Source: Macrocybe gigantea (taxonomy: Eukaryota > Basidiomycota > Agaricomycetes > Agaricales > Callistosporiaceae). Taken from it: DNA of 64,000 bases. Where the stretch lies: assembly GCA_011319805.1 (NCBI GenBank), contig SJRY01000252.1:1-64000 (forward strand), written 5' to 3'. The stretch's first letter is position 1. Every line of letters starts with the position of its first letter. The position numbers and the translations under genes are program-made. Below are positions 35,092-45,706 of this stretch, in pieces. The notes beneath the pieces were generated by a model that made no database searches, was not told the DNA's origin, and worked only from the letters and a program-made list of their open reading frames with translations.

Positions 35092-36734
35092 GTTCCAAGT
35101 GTCTGCCTTGCTAGCATCCAGCCCCAGTGTGCACCCCTAGACCTAAGGCCTAGGCTGGGGAGTTCTATACCCATGCTTAACCCGGTTATGTATGCCCCAT
35201 AAGGAGGTCTCAGGCTCCTACCTGAGCAGTGCTTTATGATTATGTGGTGGCTACCCCTGGGCCTGGGGACTCCCCAAGTATGCCCAAGGACCGGTCCACA
35301 CTACCAACACTGACTAATGACCAGGTTCCCAGCCTAATCCAGTTGGTTAGACTGGGCATGAGATTAACCAGTGAGGGGTGTCCTGTCCTAAGCTCGCAGT
35401 CTGAAGAGACTCCCTATTACAGAGTGTGCGGCACCTTCTGGAAGCGCGCATGCTCTGGACTGCCCCATTACAGGGTGTGTATTATAGGTCGGGTGGTTCT
35501 CAAGTTCTTCCCCTGCTTACCACGCCCTGTGCTTTCGCTCCCTACTTGATCACATGATTAATCATGTGACCATTTCAGGCACAGCCTATCAGAGGTCACC
35601 TGACCTGCTACTTTGGGCTTCCATGATCATCCCTATCATGTGACCAGGTTACCACCCTAGTTATGGAAGGTCACATGACCATGGTACTGCCTCAGAGTTG
35701 ATTACCAACCTGAGTTACCGAGCACATGACTGTAACCGATGATGGGTCACATGCCTATCCCTACTTAAAGGTATAGGGGATGAGTAAGAATCAAACCCAC
35801 AACCTTTCCAGTGGCTGCACAGCCACCTCTCCAGTCTTTAGTGGTGATTAAACCACTGGGCTACTGGGGCCCCTTGGGGACCGCCTTGAGATCCATAAGC
35901 TCCTTGGCAAGGATGAAGACTCTGTCAAGGCTTACTGTGCATCCCTTGAGCAGGCACTCATTGAATGCTGGCTTGAGCCACACTGTATTTATGCCAGTAA
36001 TGATGGCACCATGCCTATGAAAGCAAATGCACTCAATAAACAGTTAGTGTATTCTTCCTGGATCTACTGGGGCACTAGACTCATTTAGAAAATTCGTCAG
36101 CCTATTAGGAAAGCGACCAGCAATGAGTCTGAGCTTATTGAACTATGTATATCGATCCAAAAGGCTATTGCACAAGATGGAGTTACATCTGTTGTGTGCT
36201 TTCTTAACTCGATAAATGTGATAAACTGCATTGTTGATTGTAACCCCTACTCTGCACAGTCACATTCTATTGCTCTGTGCATTTTTTTTTTTTTTTTTTT
36301 TAATTCAACAATTTATAAAGTGGTGCTTGGTGGCAGTCCACTTGTAAATACATGAAGGTACCTACAATAAATACAACTAGTCCAACCAAAATCAGACTGA
36401 GGGGATATACATAGAGGGCACACTAACCCTGCTGTCTCCTGCCTGTGTGCATGCCACTTAGATGCATGCTTGTGCTAACTCGCTTGCTAGAACTGCATCC
36501 CCCAGCTCCTAGGAGCTAGATGTGGTCAATTCCATATAAAGGGTCCAAATGGGCCATAACGAACAGGCATCACAGAGCTTGTGCATCGCAATGAAGCTTG
36601 GTGTCCGCTTTCATCAAATGCCATACTGACTTGATGCTCTAGGTCTCCCAGTCCGAAGGCTGGCTGTGGTTACTTCCACACAAAGGCCCCACAAGGAGCC
36701 ATAACCCAGAGCATTCCCCGCTACAAAGGGGCAG

Positions 36735-38602
36735 TTACCCGCCCCCCAGATCTGGGATAAAAGCACCCACCGCCTTGTTCAATATTAGGTACTTAACAAA
36801 CCAGAAACGCACAAAGGCATCATACTGGTGTTCAGTTGGTCTGTCCTAGTTACAGCACAGAGTCATAATGTGGACAGAGTCTTCAGGCCCCCATCCACAA
36901 GAGCATTCATTGCTCTCTGTGAAGTTGAACCGTGCTTGATATGCATTGATCAGCGCATGTCTGCAAGCAATGCTACAGCAGCAAGCAAATAGCTTGTTGC
37001 CTGTCACCAACTTCATGAAGCCCGTTCTTTTATGAAGTGGGCGCTTATAGGAATTTGGTTTCCCCATGTCATGGAAATGGAATGTGGAAGCGCCAATATA
37101 TTTCTTGATTCCAGATTCATAGAACCAAGAGGTATGCATTTCATCGTCTGCCTCCTTATGGAGTGCATCAGTGGTATAAAAGGGACAAAGTCCCTGAGGG
37201 ATGTTGAGGCCACGTGCTGAGTCATGTGCTTTGACTTGAATAGCCCATTTCCAGGAGGAAGGGATGTGCCAGAATGTAATCTGGTGGAGCTCAGATTGGG
37301 CAAGTCAAGCCTGCAATGAAACACACAGTGCAATAGAATGCGACTGCACAGAGTAGGGATTACAGTCGATAATGCGATTGATTGCATTCATCGAGTCGAG
37401 AAAGCACACGATGGATATAGCTCCATCCTGTACAATAGCCTTTTGGATTGACATGCACAATCCAATCAGCTCGGAGTCATCACTTGTTACTTTGCTGACA
37501 GGCTGACGAGTTTCGAAAACAAGCATATTACCTCGATAAACCCGTGATGAATACACTGACTGTCTGAGTATATCTGCTTTCATGGGCATGGCACCATCGC
37601 TACTTGTATATACACAATTAGGCTTGAGCTGGCACTCAGCAAGCACCTGTTCAAGCAATGCACGATAAGCCTTGACAAAGTCTTCGTCTCTGCCAAGCAG
37701 CTTATAGATCTCAAGGTGACTGCTGAATTCATCAACAAGCTGCCTGCCCGGATTATTCGCATCTGCAAAATAGTCCATGGATAAAAAGTTAGGTAGTTTA
37801 AGGTCCACCAAGTCCTTGAGAGGGGACTTGAGCACACTACACTGCCTGTCCGAGAGGGAGGTCAAATTCTTCGACCTTGAAGGATCACCCTCCACCACAG
37901 GCAGGGCAGTAAGAGACCTGAGGGCATGCCTCAGGTTGGAATTAGCAAGACAGGCAGAGGACCTGACTTTAAGATGCTTGATGAACCCAGCGATAGGCTC
38001 GACACAGGCCATCGTTTCAGCTGCACCCTCCAGAGTGGTGTGAAACTGACCATTAATCCAAATGCAAGCCTTGCGCTGCATCTGGCATAGTTGCTTCAAC
38101 AGTGCAACATTGTGCATACCATTGAAGTTCCATAGCAAACAGCCATATGTTGCGATAGGATGCGTGCATGACAGGTAGAGAATGCGCTCCTGTTGAGGGG
38201 ATAGACCTCACACAGAATTGCCCAGCATCTGGAAAGCTCTGGCCATAGTCAGCGCTTTCGTTGCATAGAAACGGACGTGCTCCTTGAAGGATAGGTGCGC
38301 ATCCAAGAAGAACCCAAGGTATCTCCAAACATCCTTAGGCTGTAAGGGAGTGTTGCCCATGAACGGGGCAAAACCTAAATCAATGGAAGGACGGGGATCC
38401 TTACTATTGCATGAGAAATGCTGCAGTTCAGTTTTGTTGTGTTCAACGACAAGACCGAAGTCCGTAAAGAGGTTGTGCACAGATGCATACGCCCTCTGAA
38501 GTTTCGGAACATTGTCTGGGATGGATTTAGACTGAGTGATAATCAGCCCATCATCTACAAATGACATGATGGTTGGCATATTGTCAACCTTCTGGTATAT
38601 TT
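36735..38602 (-). pseudogene. LINE I ORF2: RT active site to C-terminus
   Basis: The minus strand reads from the FVDDGLIITQS active site (about 38565-38533), through the linker and RNase H (SSDGAMPMKA, SDDSELIGL, FLDSMNAINR), to the Cys-His motif CSCGWGPEDSVH and stop TAA 36737-36735. Two long stretches, 38138-37305 and 38579-38208, are open, and stops and frameshifts separate them. CpG loss is intermediate. The copia LTR cuts it at 38602/38603. Confidence 0.85.
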
Positions 38603-38842
38603 TGTTAGAAATGCCCCTCCTGTCCGGACTTGTGCATAGGACAGGACCCAGGCTATGCGCCTAGCAATGCACACAGCCTTCTACATGTATATATAGGTAG
38701 TACAGAGCGCCTTGAAGTCCCCAGTATTCTCACTCAGGACTTCTAGGCAAGTACTTGTACATAACTCAATTACTAGTGTTCTCACTCAGGACTTCTAGGT
38801 TCTAAGGCTCGTCCAGAGTGTTCCCTGTGCCTAGTTTTAACA
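38603..38842 (+). repeat. 5' LTR of the copia element
   Basis: It starts TGTTAGAAATG and ends CTAGTTTTAACA (240 bp). A TATA-like ATGTATATATAGG is at about 38684-38696. GCCTAGAAGTCCTGAG-type words occur twice inside (near 38730-38750 and 38785-38800 in complement). It is followed directly by the primer-site candidate, which fixes its orientation. Confidence 0.88.
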
Positions 38843-38857
38843 GGTTATGGGCCCTGG
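38843..38857 (+). promoter_or_regulatory. Candidate primer-binding site for a half initiator-Met tRNA
   Basis: GGTTATGGGCCCTGG lies directly after the LTR end. Its complement resembles the anticodon arm of eukaryotic initiator tRNA-Met (around CAUAACC), the internal site used by copia-type elements that prime from a tRNA half. The match is good for the first seven bases and partial after that. Confidence 0.55.
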
Positions 38858-39330
38858 CCTCTAACAGCCTTATCAGACATACACCAAGAGTCTGGATTTT
38901 CCTCCATCTTTCCCCTTCCTTGACTGTACTAGCCTGGAGTTCACTGTCCTTATAGGGTGTGTGTCTAAGTTTAGTAGTTAGGAGCACCAACTGTTGGGAC
39001 TGGTCTTCATTTGAAGCAGTCTTTACTCCACCAGTAGAAAACCAGGTAGTCATTCCTGTGACTCTGGGGTTAGGCCTTTGTGCTGACAACTAGGTGCTTA
39101 GTAGATAGTCCTTTTACTTTACTTAAGTAGACCAAGGGCACTTTCAGTAGCTAGACCTTTCTTGACACACACTCTCCTGAGGGCAAGGCCAGTAGCACAG
39201 TCCTTCTGTTGTGGAACCCTGCCCAAGCAAGAGGATTGTGGTTGTATTCCCAACCTCCCATTATTCCATTCCATTCCATCTCCTTGCCTCTATCCCTTTG
39301 CCATCTCCCTGCCTCTAGCATTTTGCCATC

Positions 39331-39898
39331 ATGTCTTCCTCTACCTCCATGCCTTCATTCACCAAACTCAACTCCACCAACTATCCTACTTGGTCTGGAG
39401 AAATGGAGGCCTGGCTCAGAGCCTGTGGCCTTTGGAGGATTGTCTCTGGTTCAAATCCAAGACCAGTAGACTCAACTTCTGCTGAAGCATGGGACCTAAA
39501 GTCAGACAAAGCAGCTGGCCAGCTCTACCTTATGGTGGAGCAGGAACAAAGAATTCATTTCCATGGGATTAAAGATGATCCTATGAAGATGTAGGCTGCT
39601 TTGGAAAAGGTCTATCTTCAAAAGAAGCCTGGCTCTAGGTTCAATGCCTATGATGATCTCTTCTCTATCAGGAAGAAGGAGGATGAAACTCTGCAATCCC
39701 TTATGAACAGAGTTGAGGACTGTCTGATCAAAATCCAAAATTTTCACCCAGCAGACTTCACTCTATCTAGCCTGGATAGTGAACTTGCTTCCATGGCCTT
39801 GATCAGAGCTCTTCCTGAGGAGTACAACTCCTTTGTCTCCTCCCTCCTTCTTCATGACAAGCTTGACAAAGATACTATCAAACAAGCCTTTGTTACTG
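39331..39898 (+). pseudogene. copia gag, N-terminal part
   Basis: ATG 39331 opens MSSSTSMPSFTKLNSTNYPT, with the K-L-N-x-x-N-Y-x-T-W motif typical of copia gag starts. The frame has one stop (TAG near 39592, after DDPMKM) and otherwise continues into LQSLMNRVEDCLIKI and LPEEYNSFVSSLL. It is broken at 39898 by the LINE L2 insertion in the codons for FVTA. Translation resumes at 44767 with EEIQRTRRSADAAE. Leader sequence without a gene occupies 38858-39330. Confidence 0.88.
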
Positions 39899-40097
39899 CA
39901 ACGCTTCTCTTTCCACAACCCCCACTTGTAAATAACTGTAAACAACTCTCACAAATCGCACTCCTCGTTCTACGGCGACAACACTTGGGACGATCTTTGA
40001 TCAGGTTGCAGATCTGGATACCTATATCCTTGAGCACTCCCCGTTCTTAAAATCGCGAAAATCGGGTGAAAATCCACCGATTTATTAGAGTTTTTCA

Positions 40098-41714
40098 ATG
40101 AGCGACGATCCGCTCAACATTGTTGGCGGCGGTGGGCCTCCACCGCTAAATCCGCACCCTGGGCGGACCCCTGCAGGCCCCTCTCGACTCTCCGCTCCTT
40201 CCCCCTCGGGGGACAGGAGCCTTCTCTTCCAAGGCGGCGATGGTTTAATGGATACCGACGACGCTGGCCCCTCGAATCAGACTGGGTCTACCGAACCCCC
40301 ATTCCTCCATCTCCGTCAATGCTGTCTACGGAGGCAGCCTACAATGACAATTCTATCGGTATTGCGATCTTTCCTGAAGGGCATCGGTTCCTTCACAGCG
40401 AAGCGAAGGCCGCCACCGAGTCCCTCGCCGCCCTTAAGGATTGGATCCTCAAGGTCGGCAAAGCATCTGTCTCCATCCCGGCGGGCTACCAGTATGCCAT
40501 CGCTGAGGGTATTGTGGCCTTGGTCGCTACTGCTGGCGATGTTAACATGTTCTCCGGGACGTGGACCGCCTCCTCCGGTTAATAGGGCTACTCGCCCATC
40601 TTCCGGTAAGCGCTCCTATGCGCAAGCCTTGGCCCAACCGGCCAACACTCCTGCCGAGGCTATTGTAGCCTTGGCAAAGACATTCCCACACCTCCCCGCA
40701 GAGAAGATTGTCTCCTTGCAAAAGGAAGCAACCGGGGAGCCGTCTGGACCACCTAAGAAGAAGGCAAAGTCCACTTCTCACGGACCGTCCCGTCGTAACG
40801 TCCGGGTCAGCTACTCTTTTCTGGCTGACAACGATTCTGTTGCCGCCGGAGCTCTCCTTAATGCCCTTAATAGGGCGTTGACCTCTGGTAAGTCCTGGAT
40901 TCGGTGCGAATCTATCCAGGATCATTCCGCCTCCTCGTTCTCTTGCTTGATGATGAGGGTGGCTTCTCTGAAAGACCTCAGCATTTTGCGTGAGGCTGCT
41001 CTCCGCTGTGCTCTGGCAGGATCTACTGTCGAGCTTGCAATTCCGATGAGCGTTTCTTATCTGAAACTGCTCGACGTCCCTTATTTCAATGCCGATGGTA
41101 GCATTATCACTGCCCGGCAGGCTTACGAGATTCTTCGAGACTCTTCCTTCTCAGATCTCATTACTCTCGTTGGGGTACCGCATGTCATGCGCAACTCCAA
41201 GAATTCCGATACTGCAACCGTCTGGTTCAACATCGAAGACACGTCAACTGGCCAGAACGTAAAGGCTCTGGACAATTGTACAGTTATGGTCAGGAATTGG
41301 CGTTGCCGATTCAAGGCCGCTCTCTCTTCGCCGGGAGTTCCTCTTTGTGAACGCTGCTGGCGCTGGGGGCACTCTGTGTTGAAGTGCAACCAGCAATCTC
41401 TCCGCTGCCCGATCTGTGGGGAATCTCACAGAAAGGAACACCATCGTACCCTGGCGTCGTGCTGCAAGGCTCGACCCAAGGCTAACCCTCCTCGCGAGGC
41501 TACTCCGGCGGGCCAGCCCTGCCCTCATCCTCCTAAGTGTCTCAGCTGTAGCCGAGACCATTCCACTGACGACCGGAAGTGTCCCTTCTGGAAAAATCGC
41601 TTTGATCCAGATTGGATCAAGGAACACTATAAGCTGGTATGTGATCGCAAACGATCAGGTAGCAATCATCCTAATGCCTCCCCGCAGCGTAATGCGGAGG
41701 CCGACACATCATGA
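40098..41714 (+). CDS. LINE L2 ORF1 protein (zinc-knuckle RNA-binding protein), 538 codons
   Basis: The frame is open from MSDDPLNIVGGGGPPPLNPH to TGA 41712-41714. The N-terminus is Pro/Ser-rich. A conserved middle follows (KSWIRCESIQDHSASSFSCL, about residues 265-290). The C-terminus has three Cys/His clusters: CERCWRWGHSVLKC, CPICGESHRKEHH and CLSCSRDHSTDDRKC. Such proteins bind element RNA in cytoplasmic RNPs. Residues of roughly 70-155 are out of frame compared with copy C: a C-run at 40296-40300 is one base shorter and a 236-bp segment is missing at about 40553, which together restore the frame. The protein may therefore be only partly native. The stop overlaps the ORF2 start as ATGA. 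Confidence 0.85.
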   Translation: MSDDPLNIVGGGGPPPLNPHPGRTPAGPSRLSAPSPSGDRSLLFQGGDGLMDTDDAGPSNQTGSTEPPFLHLRQCCLRRQPTMTILSVLRSFLKGIGSFTAKRRPPPSPSPPLRIGSSRSAKHLSPSRRATSMPSLRVLWPWSLLLAMLTCSPGRGPPPPVNRATRPSSGKRSYAQALAQPANTPAEAIVALAKTFPHLPAEKIVSLQKEATGEPSGPPKKKAKSTSHGPSRRNVRVSYSFLADNDSVAAGALLNALNRALTSGKSWIRCESIQDHSASSFSCLMMRVASLKDLSILREAALRCALAGSTVELAIPMSVSYLKLLDVPYFNADGSIITARQAYEILRDSSFSDLITLVGVPHVMRNSKNSDTATVWFNIEDTSTGQNVKALDNCTVMVRNWRCRFKAALSSPGVPLCERCWRWGHSVLKCNQQSLRCPICGESHRKEHHRTLASCCKARPKANPPREATPAGQPCPHPPKCLSCSRDHSTDDRKCPFWKNRFDPDWIKEHYKLVCDRKRSGSNHPNASPQRNAEADTS

Positions 41715-44356
41715 GTGTCTCCTCGGGTAGCACAGCCTCGGCTGTAGTCCCTGGTTCAAGGGGACGCTCATTGATTTCTTCTTTTCGTATTTTCTCTCAG
41801 AATGTAAATAGAAAATATGTACACATGGACATGCTCCTCTCTACTCTCGGGAGGGATTATGACATTCTGTTTTTCCAAGAACCCGCTTGGAATCTCATAA
41901 GACATGCTCCGTCTGCCCTCAATGTTGAGGGCGAGGCAGTAATTGGTGGTCCCACTCATCCAGACTGGACCTGTATCGTCCGCTGATCATCTCTCTAGGA
42001 TCCTCCTCAGGTTATGGCCTACGTACATAACAGGCTTCGTCGCCTGCATCCATCCCTTCGTCGTGACCTAGTTGATAGTCGCGATCTTATGATTGTTAGC
42101 TTTGCCACCCCTGGCGAGCCTCTCTTTCTCGCTAATGCATACTCTGATGTGGATGCTAGCGCCATCCGTCTCTTGCATGATTGTGCAGAGCGTCCCGATT
42201 TCCCCAACTTGATTTATCTCGGAGGGGACTTCAATTGTCATTATGAACTCTGGGATGGAGTTCATAATTCGCAGCGCTCTCGAGGAGAGATGCTGTGTAA
42301 TGCAGCTCTTGACCTCGGTCTAGAATGGTCGGAACCTAGTAATCCTGGACCGACTTTCATTTCACATAACCCGGAGCTTCGGCCCTCGGTTATCGACCTG
42401 ATGTTCGTCCCCATCGATAGTGGGGATTGTCATCCTCGCATGATAGATGCACTCAAGCTAACATCAGACCATGTACCGATGTCACTTGTACTGGACGTTC
42501 CTCTGCTAGACTTATCCATCCAGCGACGAACGCTAAGCAAAGACAGCGTGCCGGAGTTTATCTCCGATATTGCTGGTGATCTTCTCGGAATGGACAGTGT
42601 CCCTATTGAGACTAACAATGACCTCGAAGTGTCCTGTCGACACTATCAAAGGCCATTGATCGAGCCTGGAATCGACATTCTAAGGAATGTAAGCTCTCAA
42701 AACGGAGTAAGGGTTGGTGGAACCAGCACTGCTCCGAGACTCTTGATACTTTCAGACAAACCCGGTCTGAAAGAGATCATCGCATCTGGCGGCGAGCTGT
42801 CAAAGATGCTAAACATGCCTTCTTTGATCAACGGATCAAGGAAGTTGCAGAAAAGTCTCGTCGTCCATGGGATTTAGCTGCATGGACGAAACAGAGACCT
42901 CTACCCGACTACGAAGCTATCTCTTTCCAGGGACAGCCTTGCAACTCTATCGAAGCGCTTTGGAATGCGCTTGATAAGTCTTATAACGCTGCATCTGACC
43001 GTGTAGTTAACTTGGACTGCCTCAATGACCTTGAAGCGCATCCAGAGCGGGATTAGGTCCCGTTCTCTGCTACAGAGCTCCGAGAGTCCTTGGAGCCCTG
43101 TAGCAATACATCGGCTCCGGGACCAGATCATCTGTCTTGGAGCCATGTCAAGCAGCTTGTGAAATTCCCTCACATAGCTGCATTTATCTTAAACATTTCC
43201 AATGCATGTTTAGACCTGGGGCATTGGCCCTCTTACTTCAAGCAGAGCTTGTCGGTTATCATTCCGAAGCCTGGCAAACCTGCATACGATACCCCAAAAG
43301 CCTTTCGTCCGATTGTGCTTTTGAACACCCTCGGCAAGCTTGTCGAAAAGATGCTGGCACGACGTATGCAATACGAAGCGACCAAGTTTGCTGTCTTCGA
43401 TCCAAAGCAGTTCGGCGGTATCCGTCAGAATTCTACTGAGGATGCCGGAGTCTTCCTTACCCATATCATCCATCAGGGATGGTCTAAGGGATTTAAAACG
43501 AGTGTCATTGCCTTTGATGTCGCTCAGTATTTCCCTTCACTTAACCATCACATGTTAGTGAAGATTTTTCAACACGGAGGCTTTGCACGACAAGTGTCAA
43601 AGTTCTTTGAATCATACCTCGTCGGGCGCAAGACTTCTTACGCCTGGCGTAGTGCCATCTCTCCAGAGTTTGATGCCGACGTTGGAGTCGGTCAAGGCTC
43701 TGCACTCTCTCCAGTATTGTCAGCGCTCTACTTAGCGCCAGTGCTGAAACTATATCAGAAAACTGGTGATATGCCAGTAAGCTTGGCTCTCCGAGTCCGA
43801 GCAGCGCCGGATTGAATTCTGGCATGTCCCTTCCAAATGGAAATGGGCAATACAAGTCGAGGCTCACGAGTTTGCCCGGAGCCTGGATGTTCCCCTGGGA
43901 CTTCGTCCCCTCTATACCACCGATGGCCTTCGAAAGGAGGCTGACGATGATATGCATAGCACTTGGTTCCAGAATTCTGGGAACAAGAAATATACTGGTG
44001 CTTCCACGTTTCGTTTTCATGAGGCAGGAAAGCCAAATTCCTATGAACGCCCCTCTCGGAAGAGAATGGGCTTCATGAAACTTGTGACAGAGAATGGGCT
44101 TTATGCTCGCTGTGCACGACTTGCATGCGGCCATGCCCCGATCAATGCGTATCGGGCACGGTTTAATTTCGTGGAGAGCGACTTATGCTCTTGCGGATGA
44201 GGGCCCGAAGACTCCGTCCACGTCATGACTCAGTGCCGCAACTGGCACAGGCCAACTGAACGCCAGTTTGACGCCTTTGTGCATCACTGGTTCATTAAGT
44301 ATCTCGCATCTAATAAAGCTGCAGGTGCTTTCATTCCGGATTTAGGCAGCGGGTGA
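41711..44356 (+). pseudogene. LINE L2 ORF2, internally deleted
   Basis: It starts at ATG 41711-41713, overlapping the ORF1 stop by 4 bases. The APE-type endonuclease begins FSQNVNRKYVHMDMLLSTLG and includes GDFNCHYELWD and SDHVPMSL. A TGA at 41984-41986 (CGA in sisters), a frame break after about 42630 and a TAG at about 43054 interrupt it. The RT proceeds to LKLYQKTGDMPV (about 43776), then jumps to AWLSESEQ-like RNase H sequence in another frame, so the FVDDG core and the first RNase H catalytic residues are gone. The tail ends at TGA 44354-44356. Confidence 0.88.
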
Positions 44357-44766
44357 CTGCCGTTCTGTAGCGGAGATCGTCCGGGGTGACCTAGGCAATC
44401 TTAAAACAGTCGGACCAGCGACCCAAGCGCTGATCGAGCACTATGCGAAACGCAAACTTCGCGACAGTATCCGTTATAGATCCTCTTGGACCTTTTACGT
44501 GGAACTGACCACATCCGGCCCTTTGGGGCTGGGGGACGGTGCTCGAGCGAGTGAGTACGCGTGAGCTCGAGTTATATGGTTCGAGCGCGGGCACGAGAGA
44601 GCAGGGCAGTGCAGCCCTCTATGTATTTTCCTTCAGTCTGGTTTGGATCGGACTCGTCGTATCTATAGTAGGTACCTGTGTGTATTTACAAGCGGACTGC
44701 CATCGTGCACCGCTATATAAATTGTTGATTTAAAAAAAAAAAAAAAAAAAAAAGCCTTTGTTACTG

Positions 44767-45706
44767 AAGAGATCCAAAGGACTAGAAGATCTGCTGATGC
44801 TGCAGAGTCTGCCTTAAAGGCCACCACCACTTCTTCCCATTCCTCCAATTCATCTAAACAGAAGAACTCCAACTCCAATACATCACAGAAAAAGGACAAA
44901 ACATGCAGATTCTGTGGTCTGGATCACTTCTGGAGGAATTGCCAACTTTACAAGGAGGCTCAAAAGGTGGCTAGGCAAAAGACTAAAGGGCAGGAGCAAG
45001 CCAACAAGGCTACAGAGTCCGAAGTAACCGAATTTGCAGGCAATGCAAGTGCCAAACTCTCTCATCTACTCCAACTGGATGCTGACTTTGATTGGATCAC
45101 AGACACAGGGGCCACTTCTCATATGACCCCTCATAAACACTGGGTTAGAAACTATACCCCTCTCAAGATTCCAATCAAGTTGGCAGATAGTTCTATTATT
45201 TATTCAGCTGGAGTGGGGACTGTGATTTTCAATCCAGTCATTAGAGGCAAACCAGCCCAATCTGTAGAGTTTACCAGGGTTTTGCATGTGCCAGAACTCC
45301 GAAACAATCTATTGTCCTGTCTATATCTCTCCAAACACAAAGCCTTCAGGATTGTCATTGATGATTCCTGCATAGACTTTCATTCCAAATCGCTCAACAG
45401 GATACTGTTCTCTGCTCATATCACTCCCAACAACACTGCTCAGTTGGAATTTCAGAGTTTGCAAACCTTGCTAGCACACTTCCTTTGGACCTTAGCTTAT
45501 GGCATAGGAGATTGGCTCATTTCAGTTATGACACTGTCAAACTAATGGCCAAGGATAACTTGGTAACTGGATTGGATCTCAAAACCTTGGACAAGCCAGA
45601 CCCCATCTGTGAACCATGTCTTGCAGGCAAAATGTCTTCAAACCCATTCCCCTCCTCAGATAGTCATGCTTCTCAACCCCTAGAACTCGTCCATTCTGAC
45701 CTTTAT
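44767..45706 (+). pseudogene. copia gag end, protease and integrase zinc region
   Basis: This continues gag after LINE L2: a Ser/Lys-rich segment, then the zinc knuckle CRFCGLDHFWRNC (about 44908-44946). The protease motif WITDTGATSHMT (about 45095-45130) and the conserved LHVPELRNNLLS follow. A one-base frameshift near 45480 moves the reading into LDLSLWHRRLAHFSYD, the GAG-pre-integrase zinc region (H, H, then CEPCLAGK). LVHSDLYGPLSV supplies the first catalytic Asp of integrase just before the SINE interrupts at 45707-45721. Confidence 0.88.

Larger units (their letters stand above)
27556..35873 (-). mobile_element. SINE-LINE chimera 3, split by the chromodomain gypsy element
   Basis: The TSD TTGGGGACC(A/G)CC is at 27544-27555 and 35874-35885, again differing at a CpG. 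On the minus strand it starts at about 35873 with a SINE-2-type tRNA head (A box complement 35853-35863, B box complement 35787-35797). It continues through a body partly shared with SINE-2 and partly with the chimera 1 family, reaches ...GGGCCCTAAACTTCG at about 27657, and then has only about 75 nt of LINE 3' end before the poly(A). Gypsy-2 inserted in the body at 27998. Confidence 0.85.
23520..36281 (+). pseudogene. ORF2 of LINE F, N-terminal to RNase H portion, decayed and interrupted
   Basis: The APE-like endonuclease starts FSQNVNRKYVHMDVLLSTLG (about 23604-23663) and continues to 24180. The RT region carries FVDDGLIIAQS (about 25577-25609). The frame is broken by many stops and by the insertions at 25843-26971 and 27556-35873. 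The linker is at 26972-27555 and the first half of RNase H at 35884-36281, where LINE I interrupts it. The C-terminal end is at 55559-55841 and 61330-61630. Non-functional. Confidence 0.85.
39899..44753 (+). mobile_element. LINE copy L2, full-length ends with an internal deletion
   Basis: The TSD GCCTTTGTTACTG is at 39886-39898 and 44754-44766; the poly(A) is 44732-44753. The 5' end CAACGCTTCTCTTTCCACAA, the 199-nt 5' UTR, ORF1, ORF2 and 3' UTR are present in order, but ORF2 lacks about 1.1 kb from just before the RT active site to mid RNase H. CpGs are well preserved, so this is a recent insertion into the copia gag. Confidence 0.95.

Noticed and set aside
38603..38842. Solo LTR inserted in LINE I
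   Set aside because: The flanking 5-bp words differ (TATTT and GGTTA), and the sequence to the right is a primer site and copia gag, so it is a 5' LTR.
39502..40037. Minus-strand open frames over the copia gag and LINE 5' UTR
   Set aside because: They mirror well-supported plus-strand coding and have no recognisable features.
43775..43790. Spliced intron explaining the ORF2 gap in L2
   Set aside because: Placing a GT donor at GTAATC leaves no AG acceptor, and the resulting frame does not restore the protein.
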